Numbered from the stretch's first letter, positions 50,686 through 62,100 are shown. The stretch: DNA of 64,000 nt from Kurthia huakuii LAM0618 (GCF_000505545.1 NZ_AYTB01000018.1:1-64000), one strand, 5' to 3'. Program-made: numbers and translations. Notes: generated by a model from the sequence alone, not told the origin.

Positions 50686-52843
50686 CGTTTATCTCCTTTC
50701 GGTTCAACAAATAGCTGTTGCGAATATTTTCAATCAATCCATCTGCTACTGAAGAATTTACTGCTATTCGCGCAAAATCTTGCATTCTTTCAATCTCACG
50801 TTTTGGCAATGATTTCAATTGCAAAATCTCTTCATCTGAAAGTTCATTTAATCTTTCAAATGACATAGGAAGCGTAATAAAATCATAAATTTCAGCGTAT
50901 TCTTTACCTTTAAACTTTCTTAATACTCTTCCTCGCCTTTGAATATATTCTTTAGGATTAGTACTGCTAGCCAATATGAAAGCCGTTTTAATGCTTGGGA
51001 TATTTACCCCTTCATCTAAGCACTTAATAGCAACTAAAGCTTGAAGTGGTTCATTATTTTCAAATGACTTTTTTATCAAATGCCGTTCTTGGGCACTCTC
51101 TTCAGAAGTAAATTTAGAAACTTTCATCTTTAACTTATTTCCTAATAACCTTGTGACTAATTCAATTTGGCGAACCTCATCTACATCATCTTCAATTTCA
51201 CTATATCCTGGATCTTGAATCGTGGCTGCTCCACAATACACTAATATATGCGATTTATCTTGATAATCGGCCATAATCTTTTCTAATATATTTAATTTAT
51301 TTTGGGCACCTGCAATTATTTTTGCTCTTTTTAACAGTAGCATTTGTGCTGATTCACTAAATGTCACTCTGCCAAATTTATCTTTTCTAATCATTTTGGC
51401 AATTTGGGATGTTAATTTTTTAAATAAATTTAATTCATTATTTTCAAGAAAAACAGGGATTGGGTAATAATAATATGGCGTTAACATTTCATTCTCAATA
51501 GCTTCTTCTAATGTATATTCCAAACAAATAGTTCCAAAATATTCAAATAAACTTTCCGTTCCTATTTCATCATTATGTCGATGTATTGTAGCAGATAAAG
51601 CTAGTCTATACGTTGCATTTAGTAACAATTTTTCACGTAAATTAATTGCCCCAAAATTATGTGCTTCATCAACAATTAATAATAAGTTTTTTGAAATAGA
51701 ATTCAAAATTTTCTGAATATTTTCAGTAGAAAAAGTCGCATTTGTAGTTACTAAACAAAAATGATTGAGAATGCCTAAATTATAAGCCTCTACTTTTTGT
51801 TGTAATCTTTTCTTCCAATTTTTTTGACGAGAGGCTGAGTGAGCAATAATCGGGCGCATATTAAATTGTTGAATATCTTCTACCCATTGATTCACCAAAT
51901 GTTGATATGGACAAACAATAATAATAGCCAGTTTACCGTTTAATATTTTTGCTAAATGTGTTGCTGCTGATAAACCAGTAATTGTTTTTCCTGTTCCTGT
52001 CGCCATATCAAATATACCTTTAAAGTCATTTGACTCCCAAGCTTCAATAGCTTCTTCTTGATAATCTCTTAATTTTATATGAGAAGGTTTAAAAGGCCCT
52101 TCAATAGACTGAATTTCACTAGGAAGCGTGTCTTCTTGATTTAGTAGATCTAAATCTTTTTCTATCGGTCCATCATCAACCTTGAAAGAATTAATTTTTT
52201 CAATAATGGTCTCAGAAAATTCCATAGAAAGAATATTAACCGCTTCGTTATTCCAAATTTTATCGAAACTATTTACCTTTTTTTGCACCCTCTCATTATC
52301 ATACGTCCAAGATTTAAATACATCGATACTTTCATAGTTATATGAGAGCCCATTAATTGTTTCGTTCATTGAACCTGTAAAGGCTATTATATTCTTTTCT
52401 TTATCTTTTAATATGCCCATTTTTTCATGAAACATTCCTATACTATTTGTTTGCTCTATAATAGCTATCTTTATATCTAAAATGCCGTATGCAATTAATT
52501 TTGCTAATAGGTTTAAATGTTGTTTTGTTTTTTCATTATGTTCTTCCGATAAATAAGATAGGAAATTTAATTCAATAATCTTACTCCTTTGTTCATACCC
52601 CGCTAGAATGGCTTCGATATCTTCTTCCGATAATTTGGGAGAAATAATTAAGCGCATTTTCCCTTCATTTCTTATAAGACCTTTCAAGCCCTTCATCATT
52701 TCAATTAAAACCGTAGACGAGAAAAAACCGACAGCTCTATCATATTGCACACTTTCTTTTAAAATGGGGAGATAAAAGCTATCTACAATATTATCTTCAA
52801 ATGACCTATATTCACTTTGAATATTCAAATTTTTAAAACTCAT
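50666..52843 (-). CDS. SF2 helicase with N-terminal PLD-type nuclease domain
   Basis: A 725-aa protein. Seen: an N-terminal phospholipase-D-like half (about 20-170) with a single FHEKMGI...FTGSMNET motif (HxK...GSxN, His139 after the chosen start), then helicase motifs: LRDYQEEAIEAW, Walker A MATGTGKT (about 280-287), DEAH (VDEAHNFGA), SATIHR, and motif VI IQRRGRVLR. Known: PLD-SF2 fusions occur in restriction modules, where a dimer of HxK sites cuts DNA. The start ATG 52843 is used because of GGAGGTG; the longer frame starts in the promoter. First gene of a four-gene operon. Confidence 0.82.
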   Translation of the reverse strand: MSFKNLNIQSEYRSFEDNIVDSFYLPILKESVQYDRAVGFFSSTVLIEMMKGLKGLIRNEGKMRLIISPKLSEEDIEAILAGYEQRSKIIELNFLSYLSEEHNEKTKQHLNLLAKLIAYGILDIKIAIIEQTNSIGMFHEKMGILKDKEKNIIAFTGSMNETINGLSYNYESIDVFKSWTYDNERVQKKVNSFDKIWNNEAVNILSMEFSETIIEKINSFKVDDGPIEKDLDLLNQEDTLPSEIQSIEGPFKPSHIKLRDYQEEAIEAWESNDFKGIFDMATGTGKTITGLSAATHLAKILNGKLAIIIVCPYQHLVNQWVEDIQQFNMRPIIAHSASRQKNWKKRLQQKVEAYNLGILNHFCLVTTNATFSTENIQKILNSISKNLLLIVDEAHNFGAINLREKLLLNATYRLALSATIHRHNDEIGTESLFEYFGTICLEYTLEEAIENEMLTPYYYYPIPVFLENNELNLFKKLTSQIAKMIRKDKFGRVTFSESAQMLLLKRAKIIAGAQNKLNILEKIMADYQDKSHILVYCGAATIQDPGYSEIEDDVDEVRQIELVTRLLGNKLKMKVSKFTSEESAQERHLIKKSFENNEPLQALVAIKCLDEGVNIPSIKTAFILASSTNPKEYIQRRGRVLRKFKGKEYAEIYDFITLPMSFERLNELSDEEILQLKSLPKREIERMQDFARIAVNSSVADGLIENIRNSYLLNRKEINDDGIQN

Positions 52844-52945
52844 TTCACACCTCCTCATATTAAAAGTTGCATCTGGTATCATTATTACATAAATTTGATA
52901 TATTTTTAATATAAAATTCATATTTTTACAAATATTTTAAATTAT

Positions 52946-53788
52946 TTAAAGCTTTTCATTATAAATTGCTTTTAATTCTTTAATTGTCAACGTTTCTTCA
53001 TGCTTTCTATGAATCATACGATGACAATTAGCACATAAAGGAACTAAATCTTTTACAGGATCTATAAATATCTCTCCCGTTTGGCTAATAGGGACAGCGT
53101 GATGAATTTCAATAAAATCTTTCCCTAATTCTCCATAGACTTTTTCAAAGTTAAAACCACATACTATACAGGAAATTCCATGTTCTTGAATTGCTTTTAA
53201 TCTATTTTGAGCATTGCGTTCATATCGATTTGTTAAAAATCGTTTAGATAATCCTTCTCTTATAAGATTCCCTTCAATTCTTTGAGCATAAACCTCTTCT
53301 TCAATTTGTTTTATTTCTTCATCATTTAATACAAAGTTTTCAAAGTCAATACGGTATTCAAATGGTTTACCTGTTTCGTAAAAAAGTAAATATTGCTCTA
53401 ATTCTTCCGGCAATTTAACAATTATCTTTTTTAGTTTCTGAGTACTTTTCATAGCAAATTCATTTTTTAAGTACCGATAACTTCTTTCAAATTTTTGTTG
53501 GAATACTACTCTTAACTCTGGTGATATACTCACTATTTTGTATGAATTATTGGCGCTATCTTTTCGTGCAATATTTTTAATCGCTGCTGAATAAGTTAAA
53601 CCATAATAATGGAATTTAACTTCTTTCTTTTTTCCAGGCGCTATCTTTTGAGAATTCGCTGCATCAAAATATTTTTGGAAAGCTACTGGTATCCCGGTCT
53701 CTCCATTATCCATTAACGATAAATCTACACATTTACGGCCAATAAGTTGTGGCTTGTTAGGTTTTGACCACGAAAAGCTTCTTTCCAC
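52946..53788 (-). CDS. HNH endonuclease
   Basis: A 280-aa nuclease. Seen: a C-terminal HNH domain with zinc cysteines CIVCGF and CANCHRMIH and the catalytic IEIHHAVPIS (double His) plus NxH-like DLVPLCANCH. The N-terminal 170 residues (YFDAANSQKIAPGKKKEVKFHYYGLTYSAAIKNIA) look like a separate DNA-reading domain of mixed beta structure. I place the start at GTG 53788 because GAGAGG is ahead. Inferred: either a restriction effector of this island that senses lack of PT, or a PT- or base-modification-dependent type IV enzyme. Confidence 0.75.
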   Translation of the reverse strand: MERSFSWSKPNKPQLIGRKCVDLSLMDNGETGIPVAFQKYFDAANSQKIAPGKKKEVKFHYYGLTYSAAIKNIARKDSANNSYKIVSISPELRVVFQQKFERSYRYLKNEFAMKSTQKLKKIIVKLPEELEQYLLFYETGKPFEYRIDFENFVLNDEEIKQIEEEVYAQRIEGNLIREGLSKRFLTNRYERNAQNRLKAIQEHGISCIVCGFNFEKVYGELGKDFIEIHHAVPISQTGEIFIDPVKDLVPLCANCHRMIHRKHEETLTIKELKAIYNEKL

Positions 53789-53974
53789 TTTTATCCTCTC
53801 TCTTCCTTTTAAATCTCTTAACATAATAATAACTTAAATTGGTTTTTCCTACATTTTATAAGGTTCTTATTAACTATTTATCTAAAGTTTAGAAAGCATT
53901 GAGCAAAAAATATAGAACTTAAGAAATTCTAGCGTTATACTAATAAGTGAATTAAAATTGAAGGTGGCGTTAAC

Positions 53975-54859
53975 ATGAACGTAAATAAAGCAAAAACCAA
54001 AAAATCTTCAGAGTCATGTGCTCTCGGTATCCTTCACCCTAGTGAAGTAGAATTCAATACAACCAGAAAACCTGTTCATGTAGCAATGTTTAGCGGAGGA
54101 GCATCTTCTGCTTATGTTGCTTATTATATTGTTCAGAAATATGGCAAAGAAAACTGCGCCTTATTTTTTACAGACACTCTCTGGGAAGATGTCGATAATT
54201 ACCGTTTTATGGAAGAGGTAGCGGAATACATCGGCCTTGATATTACGTATCGAATTGACGGCCGTACACCTGAAGAAGTATTTTTCGACACACATTTCTT
54301 AGGAAACTCTCGTATGGCCAAATGTTCAGAGGAATTAAAGGTTCGTCAAACATTAATTTATTTAGAAGAATTGCGAGATGAACATAATTTAGAACCTATT
54401 CTTTACTTTGGCATTGGACCACATGAACAGCATCGAGCAGTTAATCTACAAGCATTTTATGAGCACAATCCAATTGAACCTATCGCAACACGATTTCCTA
54501 TGATTGAAACTTTCACTGGTGATATTGATACAAAAGAAGTCATTCAAAATGAATGGAAAATTAAATTGCCACGCATGTATGATTTAGGTTTCTCTCATGC
54601 TAACTGTGCAGGTCGTTGCGTACGTGGTGGACTTGGCCACTACGCGCTACTTTATAAAGTGTGGCCAGAACAATTTAAAGAACAAGAAGAAATGGAAGAA
54701 AGATTCCGTGCAAAATTCAATAAAGATGTTTCCATTCTAAAAAGAAATGGTGGCCCATTCCCACTAAAAACATATCGTGAACAATTAGAACGAGATGGTG
54801 TTGAAAAATTCTTAAATGAAAAAGATGACACGGTCCCTTGCATTTGTTCATACTCATAA
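53975..54859 (+). CDS. sspD: SspD-like PP-loop/Fe-S sulfurtransferase
   Basis: A 294-aa PAPS-reductase/ATP pyrophosphatase family protein. Seen: PP-loop MFSGGASS (38-45), the family motif CSEELK (Cys117), HEQHR, and candidate Fe-S ligands Cys211, Cys215 (NCAGRC) and Cys289, Cys291 (PCIC) at the end. Known: SspD (and the related DndC) activate the DNA backbone with ATP and deliver sulfur through an Fe-S cluster. Here it points toward sspC and away from the rest, with a bidirectional terminator between. GAAGGTGG lies upstream of ATG. Confidence 0.75.
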   Translation: MNVNKAKTKKSSESCALGILHPSEVEFNTTRKPVHVAMFSGGASSAYVAYYIVQKYGKENCALFFTDTLWEDVDNYRFMEEVAEYIGLDITYRIDGRTPEEVFFDTHFLGNSRMAKCSEELKVRQTLIYLEELRDEHNLEPILYFGIGPHEQHRAVNLQAFYEHNPIEPIATRFPMIETFTGDIDTKEVIQNEWKIKLPRMYDLGFSHANCAGRCVRGGLGHYALLYKVWPEQFKEQEEMEERFRAKFNKDVSILKRNGGPFPLKTYREQLERDGVEKFLNEKDDTVPCICSYS

Positions 54860-54890
54860 AAAAAAGGAGTCGCAATCGCGATTCCTTTTT
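54858..54890. terminator. Bidirectional terminator between sspD and sspC
   Basis: AAAAAAGGAGTCGC-AATC-GCGATTCCTTTTTT, 8-bp stem with A/T tracts on both sides, serving the two convergent genes. Confidence 0.85.
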
Positions 54891-54896
54891 TATAAT

Positions 54897-57800
54897 CTAT
54901 TTCATTTCTTGTAATATTTTATATAAAATATATTTTACTTCATCTGGATTCATTGTACGACCACCAGCAGTTACAATACGTTCTAACTGTTTATAAATCG
55001 TTTTTCCTTTTACAGACAGTTCCATCTCTTTAATAGTATCTACTACTTGATTGCCTTCTACAAGTTGAATTATATCTGTGTCATTTGCAATTAATAATTG
55101 TTCTAACGTAGAAAAATAGGAATCATATGTTATATCAGACCACTCTTCTAAACGTACACCAACAATTTTTAAAATCAATTCGTCAATAAAATCATCTTCC
55201 TCTAATATTTTTGTTACTTCTAATAATTGAGGAGATTTTTTAATTAACTCAATATATTTTTCTTTAATTTCATTTTTTGTTTTCACTTCAAATATCTCTA
55301 AAGTTCTTTGGATAATATGAGATTTAAACTCTTCAATAAATACCTCTAAAGTCTCTTTAATTTCTTTTAGTTTCTCAGTAGAGTATTGAAGTTCTAACAT
55401 TCTTTTGCTTGCTAAGATAGGATCTGATTCACTAGAACGAATGATTTGTTTGAACACATCTAATTCATTTATTTGTTTATTAGTTATTTGCGTAAAACGT
55501 GGTAAATTTAACAACCATTTATTTAAGTCTTTAAACAATACATGTGGATGCGCCACACTGCGTCCATCACAATAAACTGTATTTAATTTTTGTAAAACAT
55601 CTACAACCTCTTGATCTAAATTATAAATTTCATATTCATAAAATGCAGCATCATGTTCAAAAATTTCATACAACATTTCAGCATTCATTTCTGGAATGCT
55701 AAAATCCTTTGCATAAAAAGCCATTTGATGCCATTTATCTTTTAATAGAGATATAACTAATAATGGAACTAACGGCGCTCTTACACCAAAAGGTTTATTT
55801 AATGCTACATTAAATAATTTTGAAATAGAATTACGATTTTTCTCTTCTAGGACTTCTAACAATGCTTGTCTTAATTTAGAAAAATCTTTATTTTCTTGAT
55901 TGTCTAAATCATTAAAATTAAAGTTAGAATTTTTAAACGTAGTTGCATAAATTAAATAATCTGGTCCATTTCCATCAATATTAAATTCTCCATGGAAACT
56001 TGGATTTAAGATCTGATTTAAAATTTGGATAGCTGATTTCTTCTGAACACCCATTACAGTTGATTTATTAAAACTTTCATTGCGTATTTCCGGTGTATAT
56101 GGGTAACGTGTAAACATCCATTGATCTAATAATGTTTCAAATTGCGATTTAGTCATATGCTCAAGCTTTTCGCCTTCTAGATAAAAAGTAACCGCTTCTT
56201 CAGTTAAGTCTTTGATAGGCATCATAAACTGTTTAATAGTATATTTAGTTGTCTCGATGCGCATTTCTAATTCTTGTTTTAAATTATAATCTTGGTTTAA
56301 TAATTCTGGCGTTGTTAAAATGCGTTGAAGTAATAAATAATGGTCCACTTCTTTAAACATTTGCATTATATCTAGATTAATTAAACCAAATAAAATATTA
56401 TTATTTTTATGATTTTCGACTTGATCCATTAATTGCAATTTTTCTTGTTCTGATTGTGCTATTACATAATACAAATCTCCATCATTATTACGTTCTTCTA
56501 AAATATGTGTCGGTAATTCAAATGTAAAATGTGATGAAATAAAACGTGTCATACTTTTCGTTGTGTTATAACGAAGTGGAATATAATAAGGTACATCATG
56601 AATTATTTCTAAAGCTTCACAACGCTGTTTATCTGATATTGTAAATGTAGCTGCTACTTCTTCTATTAAATTTTCAACTGATAATAAAGTTCCTTCATAT
56701 AATTCATATGATTTTGTAAATGGATTCATACGAAGAAGTTTTGCCTGTTCTAGTTCTGTAAAAGCAAGATGAGTCTCTTCTTTTGATAGACCCATTGCAA
56801 ATCCTATAAACTCTTTATTTACAGGGAAAATTGTATTGACCAAATTCAATAATGTAGTAATTTTCACAAGTCTCACTGCATTATTTGAAAGCTTATATTT
56901 AAGTGCTAGACGATAATACTTCATAGATTCTAATGTTAACAGCATCGCTTCATCAGGATAAAAATAATCAAATAATTGATCTGCGTAATACCAATCATTT
57001 TCTACACTAGCAGCATCAAATTGATTTAAAAACATATATAGTGTGCGATCATTTTGTCCAAGTTGATTTGATATTGCAGGTAACAGCTGAATCGTTAAAG
57101 GATGAATTGGTTGGCATCCTAATATAATTGCACCTTCAATTTCTTCTTTTGTCATTCCAGCAAATAAATTATACTTCATAATAAAATAGCTAATATCTTC
57201 ATAATCTTTTGAGAGGAATAAACTTTTAGTATCGTCCTTTTTATTAATTAGTTTGTGTGCAGAGCGATAAAAAATGGCAGAATCACTCTCTAAACGATGT
57301 TCTAAAAAGCGTTTCTCTACACGTTCTAATTCTTCTTTTGATAAATTTTTATTAGCTGCAGAATATTGTTGTAAACCAGTATGTGTAATTAATACTAAAC
57401 CCATGTTAGATTGACGGTTTGCAAATTCCGCTAAATTTTGAATTTGCTGCATCGTATCATATATTGTTTGATTAGACACCGTTTGTAGAAAGCGACCAAA
57501 TTCATCAAATACAATAAATAAGCCAATTTTTTTCTTATTTAATTGAGCAAAAATATATTCAATTTGTTCTACAAAAGCTAATTTTTTAGGATTGTAGTAT
57601 GGTGTACCAAATACAATAAGCGGATAAATTTCTTTAAATAGCTCAACAGCGTTATCTTCACTACCTTTTAATTGTTCAATTAAAATTTGGATAGTAAGTT
57701 CTTTATCTTTCAAACATACTTCTAGGCGATCATAAGCTTCCGTAAATGTTTTTTTCCACGTTGATATCAGCTCTAAAATATAATTAGCATCATGTTTCAA

Positions 57801-58214
57801 AATAATAGAAATATCATGGGCTTTGCATTGTTTTTCAATATTTTCTAAAATGATAGTTTCAAAATCTCCACTTTTACCAGTGATAGTAATAGGGATCCAA
57901 CGAAATTCTTTTTGCAAAATGGTATCTTTAATGCTTTCTTCAATAGACGGAGCTACAGTTTGTACATCTTTAAAAAACTGTTTAAATTCTTTTTTATTTG
58001 TGCGTTGTGTTAACAAAGAAGTAATCATCGTTGCCACTAGTGACTTACCAGCACCATAAGGCCCTACAATAATATTAGAATGTTGTTCAGTCGAAACAAG
58101 ATTACTTAACACAGTATCCATAATTTCAAGTTGCTTAATGTTTGGTACATATTGTTCAAAGATACCTGGCTTACCTATGTCATACATAATATTAATACTT
58201 GGTTGAAAGCTCAT
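54897..58214 (-). CDS. sspC: SspC-like large P-loop ATPase
   Basis: A 1105-aa AAA-type ATPase. Seen: Walker A GPYGAGKS (51-58), Walker B IGLFIVFDEFGRFL (about 232-245), then a long helical body and no nuclease domain. Its ATG overlaps the stop of the DUF4007 gene by one base, a tight coupling. Known: SspC is the ATPase of the SspBCD phosphorothioation complex, next to DUF4007 SspB. The length is above what I expect for the family; a related ATPase such as DptF/BrxC-like is possible. Confidence 0.68.
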   Translation of the reverse strand: MSFQPSINIMYDIGKPGIFEQYVPNIKQLEIMDTVLSNLVSTEQHSNIIVGPYGAGKSLVATMITSLLTQRTNKKEFKQFFKDVQTVAPSIEESIKDTILQKEFRWIPITITGKSGDFETIILENIEKQCKAHDISIILKHDANYILELISTWKKTFTEAYDRLEVCLKDKELTIQILIEQLKGSEDNAVELFKEIYPLIVFGTPYYNPKKLAFVEQIEYIFAQLNKKKIGLFIVFDEFGRFLQTVSNQTIYDTMQQIQNLAEFANRQSNMGLVLITHTGLQQYSAANKNLSKEELERVEKRFLEHRLESDSAIFYRSAHKLINKKDDTKSLFLSKDYEDISYFIMKYNLFAGMTKEEIEGAIILGCQPIHPLTIQLLPAISNQLGQNDRTLYMFLNQFDAASVENDWYYADQLFDYFYPDEAMLLTLESMKYYRLALKYKLSNNAVRLVKITTLLNLVNTIFPVNKEFIGFAMGLSKEETHLAFTELEQAKLLRMNPFTKSYELYEGTLLSVENLIEEVAATFTISDKQRCEALEIIHDVPYYIPLRYNTTKSMTRFISSHFTFELPTHILEERNNDGDLYYVIAQSEQEKLQLMDQVENHKNNNILFGLINLDIMQMFKEVDHYLLLQRILTTPELLNQDYNLKQELEMRIETTKYTIKQFMMPIKDLTEEAVTFYLEGEKLEHMTKSQFETLLDQWMFTRYPYTPEIRNESFNKSTVMGVQKKSAIQILNQILNPSFHGEFNIDGNGPDYLIYATTFKNSNFNFNDLDNQENKDFSKLRQALLEVLEEKNRNSISKLFNVALNKPFGVRAPLVPLLVISLLKDKWHQMAFYAKDFSIPEMNAEMLYEIFEHDAAFYEYEIYNLDQEVVDVLQKLNTVYCDGRSVAHPHVLFKDLNKWLLNLPRFTQITNKQINELDVFKQIIRSSESDPILASKRMLELQYSTEKLKEIKETLEVFIEEFKSHIIQRTLEIFEVKTKNEIKEKYIELIKKSPQLLEVTKILEEDDFIDELILKIVGVRLEEWSDITYDSYFSTLEQLLIANDTDIIQLVEGNQVVDTIKEMELSVKGKTIYKQLERIVTAGGRTMNPDEVKYILYKILQEMK

Positions 58215-59083
58215 TAGCCTAATACCTCTGTTTCGTAAATTTTTCCAATTTCTTCAATCCATGTTATATTTTCTATACGAATGATATCTAAATGGTTTGT
58301 ACGTGTGAAAGTAACAGGATATTTCTTTTTAATCATGTCCAATTGTTCAATAATTTGATCTCTATTTAGAGTAAATACCTTACCCCAAAGTTCTTCTCCA
58401 TTTACTAAATCATTTAAACTAATTTCTTTTACATCATGTCTTTCAAAATACTTAACTAATGAACTATATAAAATTGCTGTCAATCGTTCAGATTGAATTG
58501 CTTTTTTCATATAAATGGTTTCAGCACCTGTTGTCTTTTTTACTAAACCTAAAGATTCAAATGGACTTCTAATAATATCTTCTGGTGTTTGATTTACATA
58601 CTCTTTTTCTGTATAAAGAGCTAATAAACAATCGATATCCTTTTTTAAAGAATTTGGCGATATTTTTTTTTCAAAATTATTTGCTACCCATTTGTTTAAT
58701 TGTTCATTTAATGTTTCTTTTGTAAAAGCGCGTTCATTAAAAACATTAAAAAACCAATACCATGTAGTAGCTATCGATTTTTCTGTGCACAATAAATAAT
58801 GTAATAGTCCCAATGTATAAGAATCCTTCACATAAAGGTCCTTTTCAAAAACTATTTTCCCTAAATCAGAAAGCACGATTTCTGTTTGTGTAGAGCGTTC
58901 TTCCTTTACTAATTCAGTAGCTGTTAACCAATAGCGTATCGATTTGGCCATGTTTTTCCCGACACCTAAAATCTCAAAATGCTCTGGATTATAGAAGAAA
59001 CGTGAATCATTTCTAGTCTCTATTAATCCCTTTGTTAACCATTGCTGTCTTAAATAAAATGTTTGGTGTTGCCCAAATGCCAT
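58214..59083 (-). CDS. sspB: SspB-like DUF4007 DNA nickase
   Basis: A 289-aa DUF4007 protein. Seen: FGQHQTFYLRQQWLTKGL at the N-terminus, then FEILGVGKNMAKSIRYWLTATELV, which is the DUF4007 hallmark (GVGKNMV-SIRYW). Known: SspB proteins of this family nick DNA in the phosphorothioation process. Start ATG 59083 has AGGAGG; an upstream frame of nine codons is ignored. Operon with sspC (overlap of one base) and, across a hairpin, the giant ATPase. Confidence 0.82.
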   Translation of the reverse strand: MAFGQHQTFYLRQQWLTKGLIETRNDSRFFYNPEHFEILGVGKNMAKSIRYWLTATELVKEERSTQTEIVLSDLGKIVFEKDLYVKDSYTLGLLHYLLCTEKSIATTWYWFFNVFNERAFTKETLNEQLNKWVANNFEKKISPNSLKKDIDCLLALYTEKEYVNQTPEDIIRSPFESLGLVKKTTGAETIYMKKAIQSERLTAILYSSLVKYFERHDVKEISLNDLVNGEELWGKVFTLNRDQIIEQLDMIKKKYPVTFTRTNHLDIIRIENITWIEEIGKIYETEVLG

Positions 59084-59112
59084 GCTAATTCCTCCTGGTA
59101 TACTTAGCATAT

Positions 59113-59140
59113 GAAAAGCGATGGGAAAGTACCCATCGCT
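59113..59140 (-). terminator. Hairpin between the FtsK-like gene and sspB
   Basis: GCGATGGG-TACTTT-CCCATCGC followed by TTTT on the minus strand. It may end or attenuate transcription from the FtsK-like gene; sspB has its own ribosome binding site downstream. Confidence 0.7.
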
Positions 59141-59146
59141 TCATAA

Positions 59147-62100
59147 TTATTCACTAAAGTACTTTAATAATGTTCTCTGCGTACGATCATCTAAAAACGG
59201 ACTCATACCGCGTTCTATTTTGTTATTATTACCTTTCATTAGGTAATCACCTTTACCTGCCAATAATTCTGCCCCTGATTCATCAAGAACTACATTCGAA
59301 GCATTCGCATCAGCTACGCGTAAACATAACCGACCACTTAAATTATTTCGAATACTTGTATCAATAACATCTGCTTTTGGTGTTTGTGTGCAAATAATTA
59401 AATGAATTCCTGCTGCGCGAGATTTTTGCCCTAGACGTTTAATAACACTCGTAATACGTTCTGCGACATCTTTATCTTGTAACATAAAATCAGCAAATTC
59501 GTCAAATACAACAATTTTTCGAGATAAGCATTCAGCAGCTCTGCCATCTTCTATACATTGTTCATTATAGCTTGTAATGTTTTTGGCAAAAGATTTACTA
59601 AACAATGTATAACGATAATCCATATCAATTGCTAGCGACTCTAAATAATCTGCTGTTTCTTCTAAACCTGTGATGACTTTATCTGTATGGCGTGCATTTT
59701 GATATATACTAAACTCAACTTGCTTAGGATCGACAAATACGAAACGAAGTTCTTGTGGTGAATATAAACACATCATTGATAAAACGATGGAATTTAAACT
59801 TACACTTTTACCACTACCTGTTGTACCAGCTACTAATAAATGGGCAATTGAATCATTTAAGTCCATATACATCACTTCATTAAGTGGATTTAACCCAATT
59901 GGGACAACAGCTTTCTCTTTAATTTCTTCTGGAGAAAGTTGTTCTCTCAATAATTGCATAAATTCATTAAAATAAATAGTGTCTGGATCAACGCGTGAAA
60001 TATCAATAATGATATTTTCAGCAACTGAAACAATTGGCTGCGTTGGAACCTTTAACCACAAGCCCATTTCTTTCGTTTTAGATGTAATAGAGGAGGCTTT
60101 TTCAGTACGTGGAATCGTTCCTTGCATTCGAATAACATTGGCTCCTATGATTTCACTGAAAATGCGCAACTGTACATTATTTTCTCTAAATGATTGCTCT
60201 AGTAAACGTTTATAGTTTTCAGAAACTAATTCTGCTTTCTTCATACGTTCACTTAATGGCTCTGATTGATGTGGAGCATCCGATAAAGCAATTTCTTCAG
60301 GATACAAAGCTTCTTTCACAGTAATAATATTTTGCTTATCTGTCTCAATTTTCACTTCTTCATTATTAGCTGCTAATTTTTCATCTTCTTGCTCTTCAAC
60401 TACCACAATTTTTTCTGTTTCTTTTAAATAAGTAGGTTGTTCAATTTCTTTCTCTTCGATCTCTTCGACTTCTAATTCAATACCAAATTCAGAAGCAGCC
60501 TGTTTGAAATGGGCATTAAAATCTAATAAAATTTCATTTTCAACTTCATTCACTGCTTCTCCTTGATTCACTTTTAACGCATTTAAAATATAACTTCTTG
60601 TAAATGTATTAAGTGTTAATCCATTATAATCATCTTTGTAGTAGCCTACATCTACCTGCATTTTATCTGGGAAAGCATTGTCATGTGAATACATATACAC
60701 ATCGGCTTGTTTTTCAAAAATAAAATCTGCAATTTCCCAATCAGAACCAATACGAAGATTTTTCATGTATTGTAATTCATCTGGCGTATATGCTCTATTT
60801 TGCATAAGATGTTCAAAGAAAGATTCAAGACCTTGAACTATATCTAATTGATCTGCTTCCCAATCGAATGTTTTCTTTAAGGTTTCTACACCCGCATTTA
60901 ATTGAATTTGCGCATCTTCACTTTCTGCATTATAAGAATCTCGATTAACTAATTTCAATTCGATGACTCTAAATGTAATCGTAAATACCTTCTCTTCTAC
61001 ATTTGGATGAATAATTAAGTGCAACAAATCTGGACGTTTGGATTTTGTTCGGAACCAAGCTAATTCATCACAAGAAAACCACACATGGATACTTTCATCC
61101 TCATCTTGTTGCTGTTGTTCTCGTGATACTGTTAAATAAATTGATAGTAATTCATTTGTAAATTTACCTGGACCTAACGATTTTAAAACAGAGGCACCTG
61201 ATAATTTTTTTGTTTTTTGAACAATATCCTCTTTAATTTCATCTGACAAATATTTAATACCTAGTAGTGACATTAAGCGATTGGCTAAACGATCATGATA
61301 ATAGTAATTATCCGTTTCTTTCAATAAGCGATTGACACTTTCAGAAGAAGAAATTAATAGTTTAATATTTTGAGTAGATTTTTGAACAATTGAATACTTA
61401 ATAATTTCTGCTTGTTTTGTAATTTGTTGAGCAAATAAAGGATCAATATATTTATCATATGCTACTACCCAGTTAAATAGATTATGCATTTCGTCATACA
61501 GACGATTTTGTTCATTATCCGCTGGTGTAATTTCAGATTTTAACAGTTGTATATGATTTGTTTTTTCTCGCTTAGTTGCACGATTATTCATATATTGTAA
61601 TTCATAGAAATCAGCCAACACTTCTGGTAAATTATCTGAAACATAATTAATATGTCGTGAACCACCTTGCGAATTAATATAACCAATTTCTTCAAAAATA
61701 GCCCATTGTGGATCAGAGAATTCGCATGGTGTAATTTCTGTTTCAATGTAAGTTAATTGCATAGTAGAATGTGCTGAGTGATTTAAAAAGTTAACAAAAA
61801 ACGCTAAATCATAATCACTTAAACTAGCTTGAATGCGTTGAAGCATATTTCCATCAGCATCATAAGGAATAATGTTAATTTCAACCTTTGGTAATCCACC
61901 TAAATGTTTTAGCGGAATTAAATACTCTTCACGCGTTTGAATCCATTGATTTAGATGTCTATATAAAGTTGAAGCTTGACCTTTGCTATAAACAGAAATA
62001 TTTAGTTTTTCAACATCCGTATTTTTAAAAATCTTATCGATAGATTGAATGATGTATTGTTCATTTGACACATACATAAACAATACATTTAAGCTATCTT

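Noticed and set aside
53975-54859. QueC (7-cyano-7-deazaguanine synthase) completing the que pathway
   Set aside because: The PP-loop is shared, but CSEELK, NCAGRC and the terminal CIC are of PAPS-reductase/SspD/DndC type, and the gene neighbours are PT genes.
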